Positions 16,333-24,288 of a DNA stretch of 47,067 nt are shown here, piece by piece; within the stretch, counting starts at the first letter, position 1, and each line of letters starts with the position of its first letter. Origin of the DNA: CAUYXJ01 sp963577065 (GTDB lineage: Bacteria > Chloroflexota > Dehalococcoidia > Tepidiformales > Tepidiformaceae); NCBI GenBank assembly GCA_963577065.1, contig CAUYXJ010000007.1:1-47067 (forward strand), given 5' to 3'. The notes beneath the pieces are model-generated. The model was given only the letters and a program-made list of their open reading frames with translations. It did not search any database and was not told the DNA's origin. The position numbers and the translations under genes were made by a program.

Positions 16333-16807
16333 GTGGGCCCGGAGAGGCCACCGGACGGTTGGTGGAACGCCTTGGTTCCGGAGCTGATCTGCGCAGACAT
16401 CGTTCGCTCACGCGCGTTCTACGTCGATGTGCTCGGCTTCGAAGTAGCTTTCGAGCGGCTCGACGAGCGCTTCCTCTACCTTGCACGCGAAGCGGCTCAG
16501 CTCATGTTGGAGCAACCGACGGGGCCGGTCGTTCTTGGCCGGACCGCTCGAGCACCCGTTCGGCCGGGGGATGAATCTGATGATCGAGACCACCGATGTC
16601 GATTCGCTCTACCGAACCGTGGCGGAGAGCGGGGCGCCGATAGTGTTGGCGATCGAGGAAGCGTGGTACCGGACGGGCGATGTTCACGGGGGCAACCGCC
16701 AGTTCGTGGTCCAGGACCCGGACGGCTATCTGCTCAGGTTCTACACTGACCTCGGAGTCTGGGATGGCGATCCTGGAAGCTCACCGCCGGCGCGGCCAGG
16801 ACTGTAG
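16333..16807 (+). pseudogene. Frameshifted glyoxalase/bleomycin-resistance (VOC) protein
   Basis: The first frame from about 16333 (GTG; a TTG at 16372 is an alternative) encodes ALVPELICADIVRSRAFYVD, LGFEVAFERL and LMLEQPTG. The homology then continues one base later in another frame: RSFLAGPLEHPFGRGMNLMI, YRTVAESGAPIVLAIEEAWY, and RQFVVQDPDGYLLRFYTDLG, with a stop at 16805-16807. The switch lies at GGGGCC, 16521-16526. The two halves together make a complete two-module VOC domain of about 130-150 aa, as in bleomycin-binding and metal-dependent isomerase/dioxygenase families. A single extra base disrupts it. It follows hisB by 4 bp. Either a young pseudogene or an assembly indel. Confidence 0.72.
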
Positions 16808-16830
16808 CCGCTGGGCGTAGGAGGTAGGGG

Positions 16831-17436
16831 ATGGTGGCTGGCCCTCCGAAGAGCGCCCAAACCTCCGCGCTCAAAGAGCGGCTGCGGGGCGCCCTTTCCG
16901 GATACGAGCCGGGCCGCATCGAGCGGCAAGGCGCGAAACCGGCTGCCGTTCTCCTGCTGCTCTACGACCGTGACGACGGCACCCATCTCCTCTTCCAGAA
17001 GCGTTCGCAGCAGGTCGAGCATCACAAGGGCCAGATCAGCTTTCCCGGCGGAGCCCGCGACGCCACCGACACCAACGCCGCTTCGACCGCCCTCCGTGAG
17101 ACGCACGAGGAGGTTGGCGTCGCCCCGGAGCACGTCGACCCTCTCGGTGAGCTCGACGAGATCTGGACGATCAGCAACTATCGTGTGCGGCCCTTCGTCG
17201 GCTGGCTCGATCGCTGGCCGTACGACTTCCGTCACGAAGAGCGTGAGGTCGATGAGCTGCTGGAAGTCCCCTTCGACCACCTTCGCGATCCGGCGACGCT
17301 CATCGACGACCATCGCGAGGTCGACGGCAAGACCATCGTGCTGCCCTCATACAGATGGGGTGAGCACCTGATCTGGGGCGCAACGGCCCGCATCCTCACG
17401 AACTTCCTTGATGTCTACCGCACGCTCGAGGACTAG
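16831..17436 (+). CDS. Nudix hydrolase, CoA pyrophosphatase-like
   Basis: 201 aa. The CoA-type UPF0035 signature LLFQKRSQQVEHHKGQISFP precedes the Nudix box GGARDATDTN-x7-RETHEEVG. The catalytic REtxEE acids that bind Mg are present. Family members cleave CoA or other nucleoside diphosphates to 3',5'-ADP and phosphopantetheine. The remainder (VRPFVGWLDRWPYDFRHEEREVDELLEVPF) matches the typical C-terminal part. The ATG at 16831 has GGAGG-like sequence (TAGGAGGTAGGGG) upstream. It sits between the VOC relic and the MurE-type ligase, all plus strand with short gaps. Confidence 0.9.
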   Translation: MVAGPPKSAQTSALKERLRGALSGYEPGRIERQGAKPAAVLLLLYDRDDGTHLLFQKRSQQVEHHKGQISFPGGARDATDTNAASTALRETHEEVGVAPEHVDPLGELDEIWTISNYRVRPFVGWLDRWPYDFRHEEREVDELLEVPFDHLRDPATLIDDHREVDGKTIVLPSYRWGEHLIWGATARILTNFLDVYRTLED

Positions 17437-17463
17437 GCCGATGTGGGCAGAACAGGGTGCGTT

Positions 17464-19008
17464 GTGAGCGCCCCGACGCTCGCGTCGCTGCTGCTCGGGT
17501 TGCACGGGGCCGAGCTCGTGCGCGGCTCGGCTGAGGTCGTGATCGCCGGGGTCGAGCACGACTCTCGCAGCGTCGTCGCGAGCTCGCTTTTCGTCGCTGT
17601 TCCAGGCCTCACGGTGGACGGGCACGCCTACCTCGTCGATGCGCTCGAGGCGGGCGCGGCCGCCGTCGTCGTCGAGCGGGGGCGGCGTGGCGCCTGGCGC
17701 CATCTCCCCGGCGACGCTCCGATCGTGGCGGTGGACGACGCGCGTACCGCTCTCGCGCAGGCTGCGGCCGCCTTCTACGGCCACCCGAGCCGGGAGCTGA
17801 CCGTTATTGGCGTGACGGGTACCGACGGCAAGACCACGACGACACATCTCCTGACAGCGGTCCTCGAGGCCGCGGGCGCCCGCGTCGGGCGCCTCGGGAC
17901 GGTCGACGCCTACGTGCCCGGTACCGACATCACCGGTCACACGGCGCGCATGACCACGCCGGAGGCGCCACAGCTACAGCGCCTCTTGCGAGAGATGGTC
18001 GACGCGGGCTGCGCCTACGCCATCATCGAGGCGACGAGCCACGGGCTCGCGCTCGGGCGGCTCGACGAAATCGCCTTCGATGTCGCCGCCTTCACCAACG
18101 TGACCAGCGACCACCTCGACTTCCACAAGAGCGTCGAGGCTTACCGTGCGGCGAAAGGGGCGCTCTTCGCGGCGCTCGACCAGTCCCCGGCGCGCGAGGG
18201 GGGGCCGCCGAAGGCGGCCATCGCGAACGCCGATGACCCTTCGTCCGGGTTCATGCCTGCGCAGACCTCTGCGCGGGCGATCCGCTACGGGATCGAGGCC
18301 ACCGACGTTGACGTGAGCGCGCGCGACATCGAGCTCCGGCCGGACGGCAGCCGTTTCCGGCTGGTCGTCCCCGGGGCTGAGGTTGCCGCCGAGATCCACC
18401 TGCCCGCGCTCTTCAACGTCTCGAATGCGCTGGCGGCGGCGGCGGTCGCCGTGGCCGTCGGAATCGAACCGCACGCGATCGCGCGTGGCCTCGCCGCCTG
18501 CCCCGGCGTGCCCGGCCGGATGGAGAGTATCAACGCCGCCCAGCCGTTCGACGTCGTCGTCGACTACGCACATACGGGGGAGGCCGTGCGCAAGGTCCTC
18601 GAGGTTCTGCGGGGCGTTACCGGGGGGCGGCTCATCATCGTCGTGGGCGCCGCCGGCGAGCGCGACCCCGGCCGCCGTGCAGGCGTCGGCCGGGCTGCTG
18701 CTGAGGGTGCCGACTTCGCCGTGTTCACGAGCGAGGACCCCCGCAGCGAGGATCCGGAGACGATCGTCGCCGAGATCGGGAGACACGCGCAGGACGCGGG
18801 CGGCATTCGTGGTCGCGATTTCGTCGAGGTCGTGGAGCGGCGCGAGGCGATCACGACGGCCCTCACCCGTGCCGCTCCCGGCGACCTGGTCGTGATCTGC
18901 GGCAAGGGGCACGAGCGCTCGATCGAGATGGGTGACCGGACGATCCCCTGGGACGATCGGGACGTGACTCGTGAAGAGCTCGCGAAGCTCGGCCACACCG
19001 GCGCTTAA
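17464..19008 (+). CDS. murE: MurE-type Mur ligase (UDP-MurNAc-tripeptide synthetase-like)
   Basis: 514 aa, full-length Mur ligase. The N-terminal UDP-binding domain has GVEHDSRSV; the central domain has the P-loop VTGTDGKTTTTHLL, ATSHGLALGRL and FTNVTSDHLDFH; the C-terminal domain begins near PGRMESINA and contains VDYAHTGEAV. The substrate-specificity motif, DNPR in meso-diaminopimelate enzymes, reads TSEDPRSEDP here, so Arg is kept and Asn is Asp. The added amino acid is therefore uncertain. I placed the start at GTG 17464 because it gives a normal N-terminus. No other mur genes are adjacent. Some Chloroflexota lack a standard wall, so a use outside peptidoglycan synthesis is possible but unproven. 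Confidence 0.85.
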   Translation: MSAPTLASLLLGLHGAELVRGSAEVVIAGVEHDSRSVVASSLFVAVPGLTVDGHAYLVDALEAGAAAVVVERGRRGAWRHLPGDAPIVAVDDARTALAQAAAAFYGHPSRELTVIGVTGTDGKTTTTHLLTAVLEAAGARVGRLGTVDAYVPGTDITGHTARMTTPEAPQLQRLLREMVDAGCAYAIIEATSHGLALGRLDEIAFDVAAFTNVTSDHLDFHKSVEAYRAAKGALFAALDQSPAREGGPPKAAIANADDPSSGFMPAQTSARAIRYGIEATDVDVSARDIELRPDGSRFRLVVPGAEVAAEIHLPALFNVSNALAAAAVAVAVGIEPHAIARGLAACPGVPGRMESINAAQPFDVVVDYAHTGEAVRKVLEVLRGVTGGRLIIVVGAAGERDPGRRAGVGRAAAEGADFAVFTSEDPRSEDPETIVAEIGRHAQDAGGIRGRDFVEVVERREAITTALTRAAPGDLVVICGKGHERSIEMGDRTIPWDDRDVTREELAKLGHTGA

Positions 19009-19017
19009 CGTTCGCGA

Positions 19018-19046
19018 TTTCCGCCTACGGGGGCCGTTCGTATACT
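19018..19046 (+). promoter_or_regulatory. Probable promoter of the double-cyclophilin gene
   Basis: A consensus-like -10 TATACT (19041-19046) is preceded by TTTCCG (19018-19023) with 17 bp spacing. It lies between the MurE-type ligase stop (19008) and the GTG at 19087, leaving a leader of about 35 bp with a GGGGGAG ribosome binding site. Confidence 0.4.
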
Positions 19047-19086
19047 CGCCCAGGAACCCGCAGCAAGCGGCGAACCAGGGGGAGCT

Positions 19087-20433
19087 GTGCCCAACCGTCA
19101 GCGAGATCAGCAGCACCGGAGTCAACGTGCCCCCCGCCGACGCCGGTACACCAGCGGCGGGCAGGGGCAGACCTATAAACCGGGCTTCCCTCTGAGCTTG
19201 TTCACGAACTCGCGCATCTTCTACGTCATCGGTGCAGTCGTCATGATCGGCGGCGTCGGGCTGGCGTTCCTCCTTCAGAGTCAGGGATCAGGCCGCAGCC
19301 CCGGCGACGCCGACTTCACCCCGGCCCCCGAGGGCACGCCTGTACCTTCACCCACTCCGGATACGCGCCTCTTCGCCTTCGCCGACGGCGTTACCGACCC
19401 GGTGGCCGAGACCTACACGGCCACCATCAGCACGGCTAAGGGTGACATCACGATCGAGCTCTTCGGCGCCGTGGCGCCGAACACGGTGAACAGCTTCGTC
19501 TTCCTGGCACAGGAGGGCTTCTATGACAGCCTGATCTTCCATCGCGTCGTCGAGAACTTCGTCGCGCAGGCGGGCGACCCCAGCGGCGTCCCCGGCGACG
19601 CTCGGGACGGGCCCGGTTACACAACCGCCGACGAGCCCAACGAGATCCGGAACGACAGCGGGACGCTCTCCATGGCCAAGGTCAGTGGCCAGTCGGTCTT
19701 CGGCAGCCAGTTCTTCATCAACTTGAAGGACAATCCCGCGCTCGATTTCGACGCCGCCAGCCCCGACCGCTTCTATCCCTTCGCTCGCGTGACCGATGGA
19801 ATGGATGTGGTGCTCGCGCTGGTCGAAAGCGACGTGATCAACTCGGTCACGATCGAGCGCACACGCGACCCGAACGCCCCGACGCCGACCGCCACCCCGG
19901 ATGCTGAGACGCCGCCGGTCGAGCCGGGCCAATTCGCGCAAGCCGAGCAGGTACTCGACCCTGCCGCGAATCGCTACACCGCGACGATCGTGACAGCGAG
20001 GGGCTCGATCGTGCTGCAACTCTTCGCAGAGGTGGCGCCGAATACGGCCAACAGCTTCGCGTTCCTAGCGCAAGAGGGCTTCTTCGACGGCGTGATCTTC
20101 CATCGCGTGGTTCCGGATTTCGTCATCCAGGGCGGTGACCCCACAGGCGTCCCCGCCGACGAGGCAGACGGCCCCGGCTACAGCACCGAGGACGAGCCCA
20201 ACGAGTTCCGAAACGAGGTCGGTCGCATCTCGATGGCGAAGGTGGGGGGCCAGTCGGTCTTCGGCAGCCAGTTCTTCATCAACCTCGTCGACAACACGGG
20301 CCTCGACTTCGACGCCGGGAACGCGGACAGCTTCTATCCCTTCGGCGAGGTGATCGACGGCCTCGAGGTCATCTTCGAGATCGAGCAAGGGGACGTGATC
20401 GAGACGATCATCATCGACGAGATTCCGCGCTAG
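19087..20433 (+). CDS. Membrane-anchored peptidyl-prolyl isomerase with two cyclophilin domains
   Basis: 448 aa. A basic N-terminus with one transmembrane helix (IFYVIGAVVMIGGVGLAFLL, about 45-64) puts the rest outside the membrane. A Pro/Thr linker leads to cyclophilin domain 1 (about 110-260: TIELFGAVAPNTVNSFVFLA, FHRVVENFVAQAGDP, GSQFFINL). A second linker follows (PTPTATPDAETPPVEPG), then domain 2 (about 297-448: QLFAEVAPNTANSFAFLA, FHRVVPDFVIQGGDP, GSQFFINL). Both keep the FHRV and GSQFFI catalytic strands; domain 1 has QAGDP where QGGDP is usual. The role is folding of exported proteins. The GTG start has GGGGGAG just upstream. A 36-bp stretch is identical in both domains (19687-19722 and 20248-20283). 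Confidence 0.9.
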   Translation: MPNRQRDQQHRSQRAPRRRRYTSGGQGQTYKPGFPLSLFTNSRIFYVIGAVVMIGGVGLAFLLQSQGSGRSPGDADFTPAPEGTPVPSPTPDTRLFAFADGVTDPVAETYTATISTAKGDITIELFGAVAPNTVNSFVFLAQEGFYDSLIFHRVVENFVAQAGDPSGVPGDARDGPGYTTADEPNEIRNDSGTLSMAKVSGQSVFGSQFFINLKDNPALDFDAASPDRFYPFARVTDGMDVVLALVESDVINSVTIERTRDPNAPTPTATPDAETPPVEPGQFAQAEQVLDPAANRYTATIVTARGSIVLQLFAEVAPNTANSFAFLAQEGFFDGVIFHRVVPDFVIQGGDPTGVPADEADGPGYSTEDEPNEFRNEVGRISMAKVGGQSVFGSQFFINLVDNTGLDFDAGNADSFYPFGEVIDGLEVIFEIEQGDVIETIIIDEIPR

Positions 20434-20456
20434 GACGGGGCCGCCCGCAGGCGTCG

Positions 20457-21698
20457 CTAGGTGTGGGTCGTGGCGTCAGGCTCGTGGCTGGTTACCCCAG
20501 CGGCGTAAAGACGCACGATCGCCTCCTCGTCGAGGCCCAGGAGCTCGCGGAAGACGTAGTCGTTGTGCTCGGCGAAGCCCGGGGCGGGCAGGCGGGCGTG
20601 CGCCGGGGTGCGGGGCAGACCCCAGGGTGGTGTCTCGACTTCCCAGGTCCCTGCGTCGGGATGCGTCTGCTGCGACCAGCCCCCTCGCGCCCGCAGCTGC
20701 GGGTCGCTCATCACTTCGGGGATGGTGAGGACGGCCCCCGCGGGCACGCCCTCCCGCTGGAGCACGTGCATTGCCTCGTAGTGCCCCCGCGCTGAGGTCC
20801 ACGCTTCGATGACGTCGTCGAGCTCGTGTTCATGCGCCTTCCGCCGGGCCATCGTCGCGAAGCGCTCGTCATCGCCGAGTTCGGGCTGCCCAAGGACCTT
20901 ACACAGCGCCCGGAACTGCTCGTCGTTCTCGCAGGCGATCGCGATCCAGCGGTCCTCGCCGGCGCAGCGGTAGACGCCATGTGGGGCGAAGTGCGGGTGC
21001 CTGTTCCCCGCCGGCTCCCGGAGCACGCCGTTCATGCTGTAGTCCACAACGTACTCGCCGACGAAGCCGGTCAGGTTCTCGCGCTGGGCGAGGTCGATGA
21101 AGACGGCCTCGCCGGTCTGCGCGCGCTGACGAAGGCCGAGAGCGATGGCCCCAGGCACGGCCACGCCCGAGGCGGGATCGCCGTAGCTGAAGCCGGTCTT
21201 GAGCGGCTCGCCCCCCTCGTAGCCGGAGATGGAGACGAGGCCAGCCAGCTGCTCAACGTTCGTGCCATAGGTGACATAATTGGCCTCGGGACCGGTCTTC
21301 CCGTGGCCCGGCATCGAGAGATAGACGATGCGCGGACTCGCCGCTCGCACCTCCTCGAAACCGAGTCCGAGGTTGTCCATCACGTTTGCACGATAGTTCT
21401 CGACGATCACGTCGCTCTTCGCGCAGAGCTGCAGCAGCAGGTCGCGACCGGCTTCCTGGCGAAGATCGAGCACGGCTGAGTATTTGTTGCGGTTGTTGTG
21501 GTTGAAGTACGCGGCTTTGTTGTACCAGCGGGGCTCCGTGCGGGCGATGCCCCCGAGCCCGCGCAGCAGGTCCCACTGACGCGGGCCCTCGATCTTGATG
21601 ACTTCGGCGCCGTAGTCGCCAAGGAGGCGGGTCCCCAGCGGCCCTGCCCACACCATCGTCAGGTCGATTACGCGGATGCCGGCCAGTGGCGCCGTCAT
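20457..21698 (-). CDS. Family III CoA-transferase (CaiB/BaiF type)
   Basis: 413 aa. N-terminal PLAGIRVIDLTMVWAGPLGTRLLGDYGAEVIKIE is the CoA-binding hallmark, and the catalytic Asp is most likely Asp174 in SYGDPASG. It moves CoA between carboxylic acids; the substrate pair is unknown, with succinyl-CoA or formyl-CoA as common donors. The ATG at 21698 overlaps the stop of the upstream 155-aa gene (ATGA). An open frame further upstream is not homologous. It is the last gene of the minus-strand operon and converges on the cyclophilin gene with only 23 bp between the stops. A second family III member in the same operon suggests two transfers in one pathway or a heteromer. Confidence 0.93.
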   Translation of the reverse strand: MTAPLAGIRVIDLTMVWAGPLGTRLLGDYGAEVIKIEGPRQWDLLRGLGGIARTEPRWYNKAAYFNHNNRNKYSAVLDLRQEAGRDLLLQLCAKSDVIVENYRANVMDNLGLGFEEVRAASPRIVYLSMPGHGKTGPEANYVTYGTNVEQLAGLVSISGYEGGEPLKTGFSYGDPASGVAVPGAIALGLRQRAQTGEAVFIDLAQRENLTGFVGEYVVDYSMNGVLREPAGNRHPHFAPHGVYRCAGEDRWIAIACENDEQFRALCKVLGQPELGDDERFATMARRKAHEHELDDVIEAWTSARGHYEAMHVLQREGVPAGAVLTIPEVMSDPQLRARGGWSQQTHPDAGTWEVETPPWGLPRTPAHARLPAPGFAEHNDYVFRELLGLDEEAIVRLYAAGVTSHEPDATTHT

Positions 21699-22162
21699 CG
21701 CGTTTGCGGCAATCGCGCGAGGCTTGGAGACCCCTGCCACCGCTTCCCGCTCTCTAGCGTCACCCGCAGGGTCGTTCCCGAGGCGGTGACCGTGCCCGCG
21801 ACCCAATCGCCGCGGGGTGGGAACTCGGCCCGCTTGCGCACCTCGATCCGGGTTCCCACGCCAAAGTCCGCCGAAGCCGCGATTTCGAGGGTTTCGATGC
21901 GCCGGCCGATCGCCCGCGCGAGCGCCTGCAGCTCGGCGAAGTCCCGGGTTCGCTCGAGCACATCCCGCGCCTCACCTTCGCTCGCGGGGTCGGGCGAAGC
22001 GGTGACATCTGCAGGCTCCGGGATCGCGGCTTCGCCGCCGCCCGCGATTGCGCGGCCGACCATGTGCTTTGCGCGGGGGGCGATCTGAGCCGCGAGTTCG
22101 TGCAGCAGAGACGCGTCTTCGCAGCGCTCGAAGAAGGCGACGGCGCGGGCGAGGGCGCTCAT
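21695..22162 (-). CDS. Unrecognised 155-aa protein between two CoA-transferases
   Basis: It overlaps the CoA-transferase genes on both sides by four bases (ATGA), so it is translationally coupled and very likely real. Residues 1-45 look helical (ARAVAFFERCEDASLLHELA). Residues 45-70 are a Pro/Glu-rich linker. Residues 70-95 are helical (ARDVLERTRDFAELQALARA). From about 98, strands VGTRIEVRKRAEF, GDWVAGTVTAS and TLRVTLESGKRW suggest a small SH3- or Tudor-like barrel. I see no catalytic motif, metal cluster or membrane helix. It may be an accessory or assembly subunit for the transferases. I do not recognise a family. Confidence 0.7.
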   Translation of the reverse strand: MSALARAVAFFERCEDASLLHELAAQIAPRAKHMVGRAIAGGGEAAIPEPADVTASPDPASEGEARDVLERTRDFAELQALARAIGRRIETLEIAASADFGVGTRIEVRKRAEFPPRGDWVAGTVTASGTTLRVTLESGKRWQGSPSLARLPQTR

Positions 22163-23343
22163 GCGGGCACCGCCGTCGCGGCGGCGATTGCCGCTTCGGA
22201 CAGGCCTGCCTCGCTCAGGACGATGCCCGTGTGCTCGCCCAGGAGCGGTGCCGGGCCGTCCCGCCAGGCGTCCGGGCCCATCCACCATGGCGGGCCCGGG
22301 TAGCTCGCCGCACCGGCAACGGGGTGGTCGATGCGGCGGAGGAACCCGCGAGCGGCGAGCTGTGGGCTCTCCAGGAGGTCTTCCATCGTGTGGATGAACG
22401 TCACCGGTGCGCGGTGCTCCCCGCCGCTTGCGTAGGCATCCTTCTTGTGCACGCCTGCCGCCCAGGCGATGACCTCGGCCATCAGCTCGTCGTCGTGCGC
22501 CCGCCGCGCCTCGGCGCTTGCGAAGCGCTCATCTTCCAGCCACTCCGGGTGGCCCGTCGCCTGCGCGAACGGCGGCCAGTTGCGCGCCATCACATGCACG
22601 CCGACCTGCCCATCGAGGCAGGGGTAGACGCCCATGAAGCTCGACATCAGGTTCCCCCGCCGCACCCCCGCCCATACGCCGTTGTACGAATAGAAGGGGA
22701 TGCCCGCCTCCAGGATCGGCGCCATGCAGTGCTGGACGCTGATATCCACGTGCTCACCCTCGCCGTCACGCTCGGCCGCGAGCAGGGCGAGGTTCGCAGC
22801 CGAGAACGCGTTGAGACCGCCTTGGTAATCCGCTTGGTAGCCGCCGTTCTTCACCGGCCCGCGGTCGGCGGTACCGGTGAGAAACATCTGGCCCCCCATC
22901 GCGAAGGCGATGAGGTTGTTCGAACGGTGCTCGGCGTAGGGCCCGTCCTGGCCGTACGCCGTGATCGAGACCAGCACGAGCTGCGGGTTCACTGCCCGCA
23001 GCGCCTCGTAGCCGAGGCCGAGGCGGCGAGCGTCACCGGGCCGGTAGTTCTCGATTAGGACGTCCGCGCTGGCCGCGAGCCGCAAAAGGGCGTCGCGGCC
23101 CGCGGCCGAGGCCAGATCGAGCGTGACCGATTGCTTGCTCGTGTTCAGGTAGAGGAAGAGGGCGCTCGTCTCCGGGTGCGGCGTGGCCTCCTTGAAGGGG
23201 CCGTGCGCCCGCGCGATATCGCCACCCGGCGGTTCGACCTTGATTACCTCCGCGCCGTAGCCCGCGAAGAGCCGGCCGCAGTAGGGCGCCGACACGAAGT
23301 TGCCGACCTCAAGCACGCGGACGCCTTCGAGGGGGAGGGGCAT
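22159..23343 (-). CDS. Family III CoA-transferase (CaiB/BaiF type)
   Basis: 394 aa. LPLEGVRVLEVGNFVSAPYCGRLFAGYGAEVIKVE is at the N-terminus, split here by the usual CoA-binding Arg-rich segments, and TSKQSVTLDLASAAGRDALL and ADVLIENYRPG follow. The catalytic Asp is most likely Asp172 in YQADYQGG. It shares fold and operon with the 413-aa member downstream but is not a close copy. The ATG at 23343 lies 14 bp beyond the stop of the MaoC-like gene. MaoC hydratases next to CoA-transferases suggest activation of an acid to its CoA ester followed by hydration or dehydration. Confidence 0.93.
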   Translation of the reverse strand: MPLPLEGVRVLEVGNFVSAPYCGRLFAGYGAEVIKVEPPGGDIARAHGPFKEATPHPETSALFLYLNTSKQSVTLDLASAAGRDALLRLAASADVLIENYRPGDARRLGLGYEALRAVNPQLVLVSITAYGQDGPYAEHRSNNLIAFAMGGQMFLTGTADRGPVKNGGYQADYQGGLNAFSAANLALLAAERDGEGEHVDISVQHCMAPILEAGIPFYSYNGVWAGVRRGNLMSSFMGVYPCLDGQVGVHVMARNWPPFAQATGHPEWLEDERFASAEARRAHDDELMAEVIAWAAGVHKKDAYASGGEHRAPVTFIHTMEDLLESPQLAARGFLRRIDHPVAGAASYPGPPWWMGPDAWRDGPAPLLGEHTGIVLSEAGLSEAAIAAATAVPA

Positions 23344-23357
23344 CGCTCCGGGCCGCG

Positions 23358-23783
23358 CTACGAGCGGGAGGGGACCTCGACCTGGACGTTGCCCCGCACG
23401 GTCGGCTGGCCCTCGGCCAACGTCACGACCTCGAGCTCGACGACGTTCTTGCCATCCTCTTCGCGCTTGTCCACGACGCGACCGGAGAGGGTGAGGGGCT
23501 TGCCCGCGATGTCCGGCCGGCGAAAGGCAACCCGCACGCTCCGGAGATTGCCCTCCGAGCCAGCCCAGGCGCCGACGTAGCCGGCGATCCAGGAGAGCTT
23601 GAGCAGTCCCGGTACGAGCGCCCCACCAAACCCCAGCCGGCGTCCCGCTTCAGCATCGCCGAAGGCGGGGTTCGTGGGGTTGTCTCGTCCAAAGAATTCG
23701 ACCGCCTTGTCCTCGGTCGGGAACTGATCGAGAGGATCGAGCTCGTCGTCGACGGAGATGTCCTCGAAGTAGATCTGACTCAT
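23358..23783 (-). CDS. MaoC-like hot-dog hydratase
   Basis: 141 aa. Family features include YFEDISVDDEL at the start, AEAGRRLGFGGALVPGLLKLSWI (near the hydratase-2-like region, where His/Asp are usual but the sequence departs from the classic D-x4-H motif), the hot-dog helix and strands FRRPDIAGKPLTLSGRVVDKR, and VVELEVVTLAEGQPTVRGNVQVEV. The usual role is hydration of an enoyl-CoA or a scaffold in an acyl chain dehydratase. With the next gene (hot-dog type) it probably makes a two-subunit hydratase, as split MaoC pairs do. The ATG overlaps the upstream gene stop by four bases. Confidence 0.82.
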   Translation of the reverse strand: MSQIYFEDISVDDELDPLDQFPTEDKAVEFFGRDNPTNPAFGDAEAGRRLGFGGALVPGLLKLSWIAGYVGAWAGSEGNLRSVRVAFRRPDIAGKPLTLSGRVVDKREEDGKNVVELEVVTLAEGQPTVRGNVQVEVPSRS

Positions 23784-24232
23784 GACGACTCCGGCTGGTC
23801 GAACTGGGTGATCGTGCGGAGTGTGGCGGCGGCCTCGTCCCCAGCGCCGTTCACGTAGGCGGTCTGGAACATGACGAGGACGCTGTAGCCGTAGCGTCCC
23901 CCGAGGCGGTCACGCACGTCGATCAGCTGGGTGGAGGCCTGAAGCGGCTCCTCGAGCCTGATCGGCTGGCTGAACTTCCATTCGGTCTGGGTGAGGATGC
24001 CGCGGGAGAGGACCTGTGGGGAGAGCTCTGGCGGGAGCCGCGGTTCCATCATCGCAAGGATGTAGGGCGGTGCGACTCCGGTGCCATCGGCCCAGCGTGG
24101 GTCCGTATCGCCGAGGAGGTCGCGCATACGCTGCGCATCCGCGGTCTTGGGGACGACCTCGATCGGGTCGCTGCGCTTGCCGATCATCGCGCGATGGTCG
24201 TCGGTGATCTTGCTCTCTTCTACGTCAGCCAC
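23780..24232 (-). CDS. FAS1-like dehydratase / MaoC N-terminal-type hot-dog protein
   Basis: 150 aa. MIGKRSDPIEVVPKTADAQR and MRDLLGDTDPRW match the N-terminal MaoC_dehydrat_N family, followed by GVAPPYILAMM, a hot-dog helix region, and WKFSQPIRLEEPLQASTQLIDVRDR. Such domains are normally partners of a MaoC domain, here supplied by the overlapping downstream gene. GTG at 24232 has GGAG about 8 bp upstream. A longer open frame exists upstream but overlaps the Rieske gene out of frame and lacks homology. Confidence 0.8.
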   Translation of the reverse strand: MADVEESKITDDHRAMIGKRSDPIEVVPKTADAQRMRDLLGDTDPRWADGTGVAPPYILAMMEPRLPPELSPQVLSRGILTQTEWKFSQPIRLEEPLQASTQLIDVRDRLGGRYGYSVLVMFQTAYVNGAGDEAAATLRTITQFDQPESS

Positions 24233-24288
24233 GGTCGTTCTCCGGCGGCAGATTCGCACGCTGCTGCTCGCGCACGAGAGGGAGGCTC

